Shown here piece after piece: positions 1-10,760 of a stretch of DNA of 64,000 nucleotides (position 1 is the first letter of the stretch; every line of letters starts with the position of its first letter). The DNA comes from Pinus tabuliformis. Its lineage: Eukaryota > Streptophyta > Pinopsida > Pinales > Pinaceae. A model generated the notes under the pieces. That model saw only the letters and a list, made by a program, of their open reading frames with translations. It did no database searches and was not told the DNA's origin. The stretch covers positions 627,742,992-627,806,991 of the forward strand of contig CM062816.1 in NCBI GenBank assembly GCA_031772625.1. Direction: 5' to 3'. The translations under genes were made by a program, and so were the position numbers.

Positions 1-1429
1 CTTCTTCATAACATTCCGGTTCACCAGAATCAGTCAACAATACATAATATAATGAAGGAGAGTATCGTTCAGGGGGTCTACTTATCCTGGTAGATCTTCT
101 AACACCACTTTCAGGTGTTTGAGGTGCTTGTTGCTGTTGTGGTTGTTGTTCTAGCTGTTGATCATTATGATTTTCAGGCACCATCACTTTTCCTGTGATA
201 TTGTCAAGCACTGTGTATTCTCTGTTTTCTTTTTCCTGTTTCTTTTCCTGCAACTGATTCTTATACAAGACCTTTTCATTGAATATTACATCTCTGCTCC
301 TAATGATTTTGTGATTTTCATAATCATATAAGCGATAACCAAAATCATTAACACCATATCCAATAAAGGTACATTTCTTTGATTTTGCCTCAAGCTTTGT
401 TCTATTTTCTTTATTAATGTGGACAAAGGCTTCACAACCAAAAGTCTTTAAAAATGAGTAGTTTACCTTTTTACCTATCCATGCCTCCTTTGGAATACCA
501 CCATCCAAGGAACTTGAAGGCCCTCTGTTTAACAGATAAACTATAATGTCTACAACATCTGCCCAAAATTGTAAAGGCAATCCTGCATGCAATGTCATGC
601 ACCTTGCACGCTCCATGATTGTCCTGTTCATCCTTTCTGACACACCATTTTCTTGTGGTGTTCCTGGAACTATCTTCTCTCTGCGAATTCCATTCTCTGA
701 ACAATACCTATCAAACTCTTTGCTGCAATATTCACCTCCATTATCTGATCTGAGACACTTCAACCTTTTTCCTGTCTCATTTTCAACCAAAGTTTTCCAT
801 TTCTTGAAAGTATCAAATACGTCAGATTTATTTCGAATACAATAAATCTAGGTTTTTCTGGTTGCATCATCAATAAAAGTAACATAATAACGAGAGCCAC
901 CAAGAGATGATACCTGAGCAGGTCCCCATACATCTGTATGCACAATCTCTAATTTTTCGCTCTTCTTTTCTTTCCCAACTCTAAGGAATCTGACTCTCTT
1001 TTGTTTTCCATAAACACAATTCTCACAGAATTTTAAATCAACATGCTTCAAACCTGGCAACAAATTTCTTGAGTGAAGAATCTGCATCCCCTTCTCACTC
1101 ATGTGCCCAAGCCTATGATGCCACAATGCCGTATCTTCTCCTGTAGAGGTTAAAGCATTAACATAATTAGAAATACCATTGCATAAGTACAATGTACCAA
1201 CCTTTTCTCCTTTCGCTATTACCAGGGATCCTTTAGTGACCTTCCAGGTTTTATCTGTGAAAATAGTTACGCAACCTTCACCTCCCAACTGTCCTTTTGA
1301 AATCAGATTTTTCTTCAGATCTGGAACATGTCTTACCTCCTTCAATAGCCATTGATTTCCATTCTGCAGTTTTATGAAAATTGTACCCATTCCAACGATT
1401 TTACAGGGTTTATCATCACCCAATCGAAC
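1..1429 (-). pseudogene. copia GAG-pre-integrase and integrase, partial
   Basis: Same frame as the gag-protease segment. The zinc-binding HHCC region of the pre-integrase is visible (HHRLGHMSEKGM, then CENCVYGK). The integrase core follows: HTDVWGPAQ, then FIDDATRK, a TAG stop at 848-850 in place of one codon, then SDNGGEY and the PGTPQENGVSERMNRT region carrying the catalytic Glu. Past the core is a Gln-rich linker (about positions 120-175) before the expected reverse transcriptase, which lies outside the window. Apart from the stop at 848 the frame is open to the left edge. Integrase inserts the cDNA into the nuclear genome. Confidence 0.9.
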
Positions 1430-2372
1430 CTATCCAAAATCTCCTTGAACATTGTCATGGAAATGTTTCTTATCAGGTGTGGCATGGAATGAGGCCCCTG
1501 AATCTACCACCCAAGCATCAATAATATTTTCTAATGAAAGAATCATAGCATCTTGCAACACATCACCTGTTACATTCGCTTCATGATTAGTTTCTTGCTG
1601 TGCATCTCCTTTTTTTCCCTTCCAAGACTTGCATTCTTTCTTCAAGTGTCCTTTCTTCCCACATTTCCAGCACACTATCCCCAATCTGGACTTGGATCTG
1701 GATTTTCCCGACTTACTGTGATATCCTGGGCTCTTTCCTCTTTCCATTTTTCTTCCCCTAGTCTTTTCAATCAAAGCATTACCTAATGTCTCACCAGAGC
1801 TTTTCCGTCGCATTTCCTCGCTAAGGATTGCACCGACAACATCATCAAAATTTAAAGTACTAGATCCAGAGACAGAGTTACTAATGGCCATAACTAAACC
1901 ATTCCAACTTTCTGGCAATGAGCATAGAAATAACAGAGCCCTAACTTCATCATCAAAAGTTACCCCTACAGAACTTAACTGACTAGTAACTGTATTAAAT
2001 TCATTTAAATGATCAGCAACAGATCCACCTTCTGACATCTTCATATTAAATAAACGCTTCATAAGAAATACCTTATTTGAGGCTGAGGGTTTTTCATATA
2101 GTTTGGCTAATGCTGACATTAAGCCCTCTGTTGTCGTTTCCTTTGAAATATTAAATGCTACCGACGCTATTAGGCACAACCGTATTGTTCCAAGTGCTTT
2201 CTTGTCGAGAATATCCCATTCTGTGTCTGTCATACTTGTCGGCTTCTTTGTCTTTCCGCTCAATGGTAGGTACATATCTCTCTGATACAGATAATCTTCC
2301 ATCTGCATCTTCCACAATTGGTAGTTTTGGCAGTTGAATTTTTTCGACCCTAAACCTACCATCTTCCGCCAT
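1430..2372 (-). pseudogene. copia Gag and start of protease
   Basis: Gag packages the element RNA in cytoplasmic particles. The likely start is the ATG at 2372 (MAEDGRF). A 1-nt slip in the T-run at 2339-2344 throws it out of frame, and the main frame then runs to the stop at 1430. Visible parts are the gag core ([17 protein letters not shown] near the N terminus), a basic RS/K linker, the zinc knuckle [14 protein letters not shown], and the protease active site [12 protein letters not shown]. The stop at 1430 sits where a sense codon is expected, and the frame continues directly into the next segment, so this is one polyprotein broken by a nonsense mutation. About 310 residues are seen, normal for this part. 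Confidence 0.9.
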
Positions 2373-2433
2373 TACTCCCACTCGAACCAGGAACCCTTCT
2401 CTCCTGCAAGTTTATCAACCAAATAGACCTTCA

Positions 2434-2445
2434 GCTCTGATACCA
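2434..2445 (-). other. primer-binding site, initiator tRNA-Met type
   Basis: Minus strand reads TGGTATCAGAGC, two bases inside the LTR edge. This is the canonical complement of the initiator tRNA-Met 3' end used by plant copia elements, and it fixes the LTR boundary at 2448. Confidence 0.95.
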
Positions 2446-2447
2446 GT

Positions 2448-3083
2448 TGTTAGAAAATTATATATTACAGAGCAATGGAACACATAAAATATTGCAGAAA
2501 TATAAACACATAAAACACATAAAACAAGAGAGACACAGATATACGTGGTTCACCCAGTTTGGGCTACGTCCACGGAGAAACAACTAGTCCTTCTTTTATT
2601 ATATTATCCAGCAAACTGAAGAGATACAACCTACAACAGATCTGCTGTAACTCCCTCTTCGCTCTCAATCTCCTCTCTCTTCCTCACTCAGAATACATAT
2701 ATTCAGATATACATAGACGCAATACAATTCCCTCATATATAGTGAGGGGTTTCCTTCTAGGGAAAAAAAAACCCTAAATTAAACATAACTTCTACCGTCA
2801 GATCATCCGCCTAATGAACGGACCAGATTGACTAGAAATTACTATACTTTTACAAGGCAATTTTACATCCGTTGCTTTGGGGGCGCTGCCCCCGAGTCCC
2901 CGCTAGGGGACCACTGGCCCCCGGACCCCCAGTCGGGGGGGATCTCCCCCCCCCCCCCGAACCCTCGTGGGGAGGACAAGTCCCCCCCACATCCCCCCGC
3001 GTGGAGGGGTGTACAGTATTCCTGGGGTATACATCCGGCTAAGACCTTTGAATACAGTAGATAATCATGCTTCACACCCAACA
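2448..3083 (-). repeat. copia 5' LTR (636 bp)
   Basis: The LTR is bounded by TGTTGGGTGT and TTTTCTAACA on the minus strand, so it begins TG and ends CA, and the primer site abuts it. The same ends bound the solo LTR at 36,063-36,685, which confirms both edges. The other LTR of this element is outside the window, so age cannot be measured here. Confidence 0.93.
2876..3011. repeat. GC-rich, G-run-rich block inside the copia LTR
   Basis: About 135 bp of long C-runs (G-runs on the element's sense strand), including one run of about 14, with several short inverted repeats, inside an otherwise AT-rich LTR. The solo LTR has the matching block at about 36,130-36,255. The run lengths fit G-quadruplex formation on the sense strand (inference). 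Confidence 0.8.
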
Positions 3084-3469
3084 TTGAGAACAATTTGAAT
3101 GATCTTTGCAATATTTGGCCCATTAAGAGCTTCCATTCCCACATAATTGAAAGGCGACTCTAGTAAAGAAAAATATTGAATATGGAGGAATCCAAGATTC
3201 TAGAGGGGGAATTAACCTAAAGTCAGAGTAGGTATATTGGTTAAAAATAAATCCCTTTTGTGAATGAAGATAGTTTTCTTTCCTTCCCACCAAAACAAAA
3301 CATAATGGTAGATATTGAAGAAAGACAAGGAGAAAAGTGAGGAGGAAGGAACAATGACAGGCCAATGATTCAAAGATAGAGAAATAGAGTAAGTCCTTTT
3401 GCCTTAGAAGGGGATCAACACCAGTTACCAAATCTATCTTCAGTAGTGTTTCCAATATCCAATGGTGAT
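3084..3469. other. spacer, no gene seen
   Basis: The flank of the copia element. It begins TTGAG, the expected position of a target duplication whose partner lies outside the window. No coding similarity is recognisable on either strand. Confidence 0.5.
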
Positions 3470-6110
3470 CGTATTTTTGATCTTGATAATATTATTGATT
3501 AGTTTCTAACTATTTGTGATATTAATGGAATAATATACATGTACGAAGATGTTATGGTTAGGGTGTTTCTACAAACCTTGGTCAAACCTATCAATGATTG
3601 GTATCTCTCTTTGCTTGAGGATTTGATCACATCTTTTAATGATACAAAAACTGTGTTTATAGGAAGATACACTCAATAAGTTTCATACCATGATCTCCTC
3701 ATCCACTTCACACAAGATCATTTAGAAAAAAATAAAAAAGTTATAGATTTCAATCTTCAAATTTTTAATACTTTACAAAGAATACCACAAGAATCATAAC
3801 ACAATAATCTAATTATATTTGGGTGTTTTAAAAATGCAATGCTTGTAAATGTTAAGTATGCATTTAAATATGCCGATATTGCTACACTACAAGAGGCTAT
3901 TAGGAAGGAAGAAGATATGGAAGATGATATGCCAGAAAGCATTGTTATATTGATATTATTTTTGGGAAATTCCAAAAGGCAATATGTATTTTTTGAAAAT
4001 TTCAAAATCAAGACAATCAACACTAATTCAAAATGTGCAAGATACAATAGTGAAAAGAGGCATCTTTCATGGTTTTCCCCCAAATGGCGAAATGTTGCAA
4101 CATTAGATGAATTTTCTCATTAGAAAATAGATATAGAGATTGCACAATTAAATAGACCTATGAGGAAAATGCAAAATGCGATAGTCCAAATAAGAACAGG
4201 ATAAGAGAAATGACCTCGACAACAACAAACTATTGGAGGACCAACATATGATTTTAGAGAAAGATTAGAAAGAACTCAAAATATTAACAATATTGCTCCA
4301 AGTTGAACTAGGGCCCCACATCTTCATAATCCCAATGTTGTAGTAATGGATGTTGGAGGAAATATGTGAAGATGATCAATTCGTTGATTGGCCTCAAATG
4401 AACAATGAAGAAAATCCAACGATTCTTGAATCTATGGAAATGGGAGATAATACGACATCATTCCCAAGAGAATAATTAATCAGAGAAGAGGAACAATTTG
4501 CTAATATAGAACAAGACAATACAATTCAAACGAGGGCCTAATTGAAAAAAATGAAAGGAAAAGGACCAATACCTCAACAATCAACAAGAGTTCAATATGA
4601 GACTTCAACTCCTCAGAAAAATAGTCATCAAGAAAAAATAAGTATTGTCTAAAAGCAATAGAGGGATTGACATAGTTAAAATGACTTACAATGTCATGGA
4701 CAATCTAAATAAATTGCAAATTACCCTTTCATTTTTGGAACTAGGAAGGATTCCCCAATAAAGAGAGAATCTCCTCAAAGCCTTAGAAGCTAAAGACACA
4801 ACCTTAAGAGAGTAGAAGTAACAATTATTGGTCACCAACAAACACATCCTTCTCTAAAGACATGAGGAATATTTTCCCCTATTTATATATATCATTGGAA
4901 ACATGAGTGTTTGCATTGCACAACTTCTTAATAGATAGTGGCACTAATAATATTATACCATTATACCTTTTTCTTGTGATGGTTAGACCCATGGGGGATT
5001 TGAACATTGAATATCATGGTTTAAACAATACTTTATAACATGACGTTTTCCAATTGAGTTGCCCCCCCCGTGGGCTATTATGCCACTATACATTATGTGA
5101 GAAATCAATCTCTGGTGTACTAAATATTATGAAACGAGGGAAAGAATTTTTGTGCAACTAATTCAAGAAAGGTGTCAACATATGGTGAAATCAAGGATTT
5201 TTGTGCATTGATAGTTCTTGCACCTCATATTACCATTGTTTTTACTATAATTGTGGTAGATTGATTTCCTGCAACATATGGTATGGTATTGGGAATAGAA
5301 TTAAACTTTCCTTTAGGAGGCTATATAATTAATAATGGAAGTTTCTTTATGCTCCAAAATAAATAAGGTCGGTTAACAAAGGTTCCTTGTGAACAGAATA
5401 AATTAGTTTTCTTTGAAAAGAAAGCAATTGAAGTAGTGGTCAATTATATTGATACTAGTCATGGTAACTATGCTATGTTGAGTGATGTAAATATTGTAAA
5501 TAATATTGATTAGAATACATTTCAAGATTTTGGAAATTTTTATTTGATGGTGCTTCTTGAAGTGTTGGATTAGGAGTTGGTATAATATTCAAAAATTCTG
5601 AAGGAGAATGGTTTTCAAATGTCTTTCGACTACAATTTTATTGCACCAACAATGAAGCACAATATGAAACATTTATTCAGGGCCTGATATTTACCCATTA
5701 GGTGACAATTAAATATGTTATTGTTATGGGGGAATTTGAATTAATTATTTATTAGATTAACAAAAAATATAACACTAAAAAGAATAAATTGAAATCTTAT
5801 GCAAAAAGGGTCTGGGAGTTAATCCAAAATTTTAATTCCTTCAATACATTGCTTGTTCGAACAAAGAAAATACGAAAGATGACTATTTGCAATAGTAACT
5901 TCCTTATTCAATTTAGAATTAACCCATAATTCATTTCACATCAAATTTATAGTTTGACCATCTATTCGAGATAATTATAATATTGGCACATATTTGATAA
6001 TGCATAACCTATTGTTAAGTTTCTTGTTAAACAAAATAATGAAGATGAATTATTAGAAAATCATAACAAGATACCAATATATCTTGAATCCCTATTCACT
6101 TGAGAGGATG
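3470..6110 (+). pseudogene. Ty3/gypsy remnant: gag, protease, RNase H (reverse transcriptase missing)
   Basis: Translating across many stops and shifts gives gypsy landmarks in order. The gag core is at 3540-3800 (FLQTLVKPINDWYLSL; LIHFTQDHLEKNKKVIDFN; later FGCFKNAMLVNVKYA). The protease site is near 4930 (FLIDSGTNNII), followed by the YGMVLGIELNFPLG region near 5280. An RNase H-like domain is at 5545-5720 (FDGAS, then CTNNEAQYE). The linker towards integrase follows. No reverse transcriptase lies between protease and RNase H, so about a kilobase of pol has been deleted. The copy is old and non-functional. Confidence 0.8.
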
Positions 6111-6111
6111 A

Positions 6112-6724
6112 AATTTAAAAAAGCTTGCCAAAATCATTCACAAAGAAGAAGTACAAAAAGCTGCCAGGATGAGTGAAAGATTGAAAGCCCTGGAAAAGGA
6201 CTTGACACTGATAGAACCCCTTGGCAGGGTTGAGGAACAACTATGGGCCAATATCATTGACTCTGTCAATGATATTTGGCCATCTATTCAGGTGATTTTT
6301 GAGCAAGTAGAGTTGATAAAATTGGCTACAGAGGCCATCCAGAAAGAAAAGGAAGAATTAGGACAAATGCTAGAGGAGGCTACCAGAATTATCCAATTCC
6401 TTAACAGCAAGAATAAGTACGAGCTTCAGGAATTGGAAATAGAAGACATAACAAAGACAATTTTGGAGGTTAGAAAGGTCCTCTCCAAGAGAACTTAATG
6501 CAAAACTTAGAGGATAACTATCAGAATATGCAGATAGCCATCGATAGATTTATGGCTAAGTTCCAAATTTTGAGAGAAAAGGGATTACCCAGTCCCTTAG
6601 TGATTAATGACAAGATCACGACACGAGTATTACAACAAGAAAATCAGAGAGGTAGCAAAGGATCAAGTGAATACATCATCAATGAAGGCATTACCAACAG
6701 GAAAATTACTCAACTAGACATTTG
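6112..6724 (+). pseudogene. coiled-coil ORF of unknown function (one internal stop)
   Basis: I do not recognise this protein. A frame opening at about 6112 runs through the ATG at 6169 to a stop at 6496-6498. A second frame begins at the overlapping ATG (6498) and runs to 6725. The first part is charged and helical (MSERLKALEKDLTLIEPLG; then EQLWANIIDSVNDIWPSIQ; later KEKEELGQMLEEATRIIQ) with heptad-like leucine and isoleucine spacing. The second part continues in similar style (YQNMQIAIDRFMAKFQILREKG). It lies just after the RNase H/linker region of a gypsy remnant on the same strand, so it may be an extra ORF of that element or a captured exon. It is clearly less decayed than the remnant. 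Confidence 0.55.
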
Positions 6725-7919
6725 AAAACTTGTTTTACCTCTAGTATGAGGTAAAACACTTGTTTATCAATAAGCCTACCTTTTCCAAATACACTGAGGA
6801 AGATGAAATATATAGGAGGATGCTAAAAATCCAATTACCTGATGTAGAAACATAGGAGAAATTAATTGATTTACTATATATATATGCAGTAAAAAGGTTA
6901 ATGTATAGTAAAAGTAAAACAGAATGGTAAAAGGATGAAGACAGATCAGCAGGGTCAAAGTGTATCAGATGAAAGCCTAAAGTAAATAAAGCTTCCAGTG
7001 TGAAAGATCAAACAAAAAAGCAGCATAAAGGGCTAAAAATCACAGCATAAAAGCTAGCAATACCAAAATAAAAGGGATAGCATGAAGCAGTTCAATAGCT
7101 GTCTCTATCTTCTTGCAAGAAGATATTATTCTTTCCTAGATTAAATCTCAAATTAGTTTGAGATATTTTGTAATAAACTTTTATATACATACTTCACAAT
7201 TCGAAGTATGTAGTGTGGATTCTATTAGACATTTCTAGAGACTTTTTGATCAAGAAGACCCAGAAGGTTATTGTATCAGTTGATGAGCCAGCAAGCTGGA
7301 TTGATTAATAAAGATCAGATTTTCCCAAGGATTCATGTGTTGAGCCAATTGTAGACAAGTATTTTCAAAGTTTTATTGTCATTTTTCTCAAAGTTATTCA
7401 TAATCTTATATGTGTTTCTCAATCTAAATGTTATAACTGGAATAATATTTCATAACTTGTTTAAACACACTCTGTCTTAACAGTTAAGAATTTGAATGTT
7501 TTCTTCTAATATTTAAATTAAAGAATTTTTAATTTCTCTTTGGTTTAGATTGATTTCATGAGTAATCCAGGTTAAAGGATTCTTAATTGCCCTTTGATCT
7601 TGATTACCCCTTCCTTCATCATTCATTATCCGGGTTTGAGAACCCTTAACTGCTCCTCACCCCGAGTGAAACCCTTTCACTGCTCTGTCTCAAACATCTG
7701 AAATACACTCTGCTATCTTGCCCTTGGAAGATCCCCTTTAGTGAGTTAATCCATTTTTGCTTCCTTATTAGTTGACTCCATAGCCCAATTGTCTAAAAGA
7801 CATCAATTTATCCATCTGTCTAAGCAGATCCCACCACCCAATCTCAAACACAAATCAAACACCCCTTGAAAAATCATAGCTAGCCTAAAAGCATCTTAAC
7901 TAAAACAAAGTTAAATTTT
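6725..7919. other. AT-rich non-coding DNA, no gene
   Basis: No coding similarity on either strand. The region at 7,130-7,190 has an inverted repeat (AAATCTCAAATTAGTTTGAGAT) and a nearby AATAAA-like signal, so this may be retrotransposon untranslated or LTR DNA, but I could not define its edges. Confidence 0.4.
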
Positions 7920-8036
7920 AAAGGGAGAGCCCTCTCTGAGCATCAGGAAGGCTAGGTCCTGATCTCCAAAAGTGGATTGTGGTTACCTTTGGTTTTTCCT
8001 TCTTATTGCTTCAAAGGAATTATCAAAGTGATAACA
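7920..8036 (-). repeat. LTR-like terminus, minus orientation
   Basis: On the minus strand this reads TGTTATCAC... inward and shares the exact 15-mer CAAAGGTAACCACAA and the block GAGAGGGCTC with 49,044-49,155 on the plus strand, at matching distances from the TGTTA end. The TG start and shared spacing suggest the ends of two LTRs of one family. The opposite LTR edge is not defined. Confidence 0.5.
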
Positions 8037-8509
8037 CTCCCTTCCACTAATCACATAGATTAAAAATACCAGATATTATTATGCATAATCACACTTCTTG
8101 ATATTTTCCGGTAGTGGTGTTTCTTCCATGTCTCTAGTACCTATGTAACATGTGATATCTGCTCATCTCAAGTAGCATTGTATACTGATGTATCATCCAA
8201 GTAAACATCAACAAATGAATCTAGATATGGGCACAATATATCACTCAATAATCTCATGAACGTAGCTAGTGCATTATATAGAGCAAATGGCATGATTAAC
8301 CATTCATACAAACCTTGTCTAGTTTCGAAGGTGGTCTTCCAAGTATTGTTTTCTTTGACTCAAACCGAGTGATACCCCCTTTTTAAATCTAACTTGGTGA
8401 AGTATTTTTCTTGATACAACTGGTCTAGTATCTCATGAATCTTATGTAGGGAGCACCTATTCTTGAGTGTAACAGTGTTTAACACTTTGTAATCGATGCA
8501 CATTATCTA
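8037..8509 (-). pseudogene. Ty3/gypsy reverse transcriptase, C-terminal part (split gene)
   Basis: Minus-strand translation with stops gives a classic gypsy reverse transcriptase: MCIDYKVLN, then KYFTKLDLKRGYHS, TRQGLYEWLIMPFALYNA, and the catalytic box VYLDD near 8,225. The N-terminal half of the same domain lies at 18,247-18,300, on the far side of the family-L element inserted at 8,510-18,241. The upstream fragment ends at the PKKDGTW position and this one starts at the MCIDY position, consecutive in all gypsy polymerases. Truncated on the left by the LTR terminus at 8,036. Confidence 0.85.
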
Positions 8510-10760
8510 TGTAACAACCCTAGTTAAAAACCTTTGTAAAAAATATATAAATACCACGAATGTTGGGACACTTATTCCAAGCTGAATGTTGTGCAAGACA
8601 TCCTAGGGGGTGTTCATTTGGTTGTTTATGGCTAAGGAAATTGGAAAAGGAAATGGATAAGGCTTTGGAAAGGTAAAATGGCATTTTTGGCACATTTATT
8701 TATGAAAATAATGGAAATTAGGAGAAAATGAAGGTGAAAGGTCACAAGTTGCATGTGAGGAGGAAATTGAAGGAAAATGATGGAAAATGAAGAAAATAGA
8801 GGCCTCATTGATAAAAAGGCTTCTTGATTAGTTCAATTTTGGAGCTCTCTTCTATTTTCTCTCTCACACTCTCTCTCTTGGACATAGAGTTTTCTTGTAG
8901 CACTTTGGCATTGGAGCAAGAAAGGAAAAGAAGGAAAGAGGAAGCAAAGATCAAGCAGGGAAAGGTAGGATCAAGCAGCTACAACATGGTTCTCTATAGG
9001 TATCGCTTTGCATGTGTGATTTCGTTACTAGATTTGGCATGCATGGTATTTCATGTGGCTCTTTTGTTTTTATGGCATGGTTTTTGCCAAGTGTAACAGT
9101 GTTTTTCAGCCTAGCCTTGCCATTTCCAGATATCCATGGTGTGATGGGGTTCTCATGCTTTGGTTGAGCTAGATTTCCAGATGGATTTGAAGTTAAGTGA
9201 GGTGGATCTCCGAAATGATAGAACACATAGCCTAGTAACCCTGAACCGGACTGTGCATTGTGGTAAAGTCGTATTTTGTTTTTCCTCAGATGGCCTAGGA
9301 ATCCTTTCCGATGAATGGCAGGATATCGGGTAAATCCTAGAGGTGGTTTTCTCTTCATTGGGCATAGAAATCCCTTGTTGATATATGCAGTAAATACTAG
9401 AGAGTGGGTCTTGGTTTAGGGCCTAGTGAATCAATGTGGATTGTGGTAAAGCCTGAGAGGTTGGGGTCTCGGTTTAGGGCCTAGTGATCTGAGATTGGAT
9501 TGCTAGGCCCAACGAAGAGCAAACCACCAATCCCCTATTGGTATATGTGCTAAAGCCTAGAGAGTGGGTCTTAGTTTAGGGCCTAGTGATCTGGGTTTGG
9601 ATTGTGGTAAAGCCAGAGAGACTAGGAGACATGAAAATTCCTCAGGGTGTAGGTGGAGAAATATGGTGGCATCCATGCTTGTTGACCTAGTGATCATGTG
9701 TAGATTATGGTAAAGCCTATTATGATGTGTTCATTGTGTTGGCATAGTGATCCGAGATGGATTATGGTAAAGCATGGTTTTTATTAATGAGGGTGAGGTG
9801 GTTAAACCTCGGTATTCCCTAGTTGGTTCTTTTGGTTTGAGTCCCACATTCATGCTTGGAATATGGCACAGGGGTTAATGGCTGAAGAGAGATTTGGCTC
9901 ATCCATTCTATCGTCAGGTGGAACGTGGAAGTCCCATCACGAGTTTGGTTTTTGCATCATTAATGAACGGTTATTTCTCCTTCTATTTCTATGAGAATTT
10001 TAATGGATTATATGTGGTTTATATGGTTGTACTTTCATGAGTATTTATGTTGTTATTATGTTGGTTATATGTGTGTTTTATGACAACCTCTATGTATGGA
10101 TCTCGGTGTGTTTTTTCTTGTAAATGAATGGATAATGTATCTATGGCATAATAGATGGTAATGAAGAAAATGGAATGAGGGAACAATGGTTCTTAGAGAT
10201 TCTAAAAAAAGTACAAGATACCTATGTTTAATTATGTTGGTTACACCTGTATATTACATGCTTGCAACATGTTTGATGAAATGCATGTCATGGCTAGTAG
10301 GGATCTGATTAAGGTATTGTTTAAATTATTGATTTTGCATCATTGTTCCCCTATTCTTTTACTGCTCCTAAGTTATCATTCCATTCTGGGTAGTGACTTG
10401 GGATCTCGTCCTGCAAAAGTGGCTCAAATCCTGGGGTCGCTGGCATAACACTGGAAAATTGGGTCTCTGGACTCTGGCAGGTAAGCCTGTGAGAGAACTT
10501 TGGGTTTATGGACACTCTCATGCCTATAGCATGAGAGTGATTGAGGCTTAAGCTGTACAGAACATCAGTGGGACCAAGGGATAGGATGTATCAGTGGCTG
10601 ACATGTCTTCTGATGGTTTTGTTGCTGATGTGGATAGGTTGGTTGATGTGTTCCGTCAATTCCACTTCCTTAAGGTCACATAGGAGGTCAAATCCAATCA
10701 TAGTAGCCTCTCTTCACATGTTTACCCTAGTTGGATGGTTGCACTCTCCTTGGGTGAATG
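8510..10760 (+). repeat. family-L left LTR, inner end damaged
   Basis: Starts TGTAACAACCCTAG. Matches the right LTR through to 10,762 (TTGGGTGAATGTG against TTGGGTAGATGTG). The expected LTR end (AGGGTGTTACA) and the primer site are missing, and the sequence jumps straight to a segment that in the related element lies about 45 bp past the primer site (CATGCATGCATGTCAG). So about 60 bp spanning the LTR edge and primer site have been deleted, with GAATGTGT-like microhomology at the joint. Confidence 0.8.
9225..9795 (+). repeat. minisatellite inside family-L LTR
   Basis: About eight degenerate units of 55-75 bp, each with GGCCTAGTGATC-like and GGATTGTGGTAAAGCC-like cores, such as those starting near 9,229, 9,292, 9,364, 9,420, 9,480, 9,580, 9,685 and 9,746. 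The same array, with fewer units, is in the right LTR (about 16,797-17,255) and the second element (about 42,030-42,350). Confidence 0.75.

Larger units (their letters stand above)
1..3083 (-). mobile_element. Ty1/copia retrotransposon, 5' two-thirds, runs off the left edge
   Basis: Read on the minus strand, the order is LTR (3083 to 2448), primer-binding site, gag, protease and integrase, then the window ends, so reverse transcriptase, RNase H and the second LTR are not seen. Gag-PR-IN order defines Ty1/copia. The gag and protease style is that of TNT1/Tork-type plant elements (family knowledge). Damage is light: one gag frameshift and two in-frame stops, in contrast to the wrecked gypsy remnants beside it. 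A solo LTR of the same family lies at 36,063-36,685. Confidence 0.93.
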
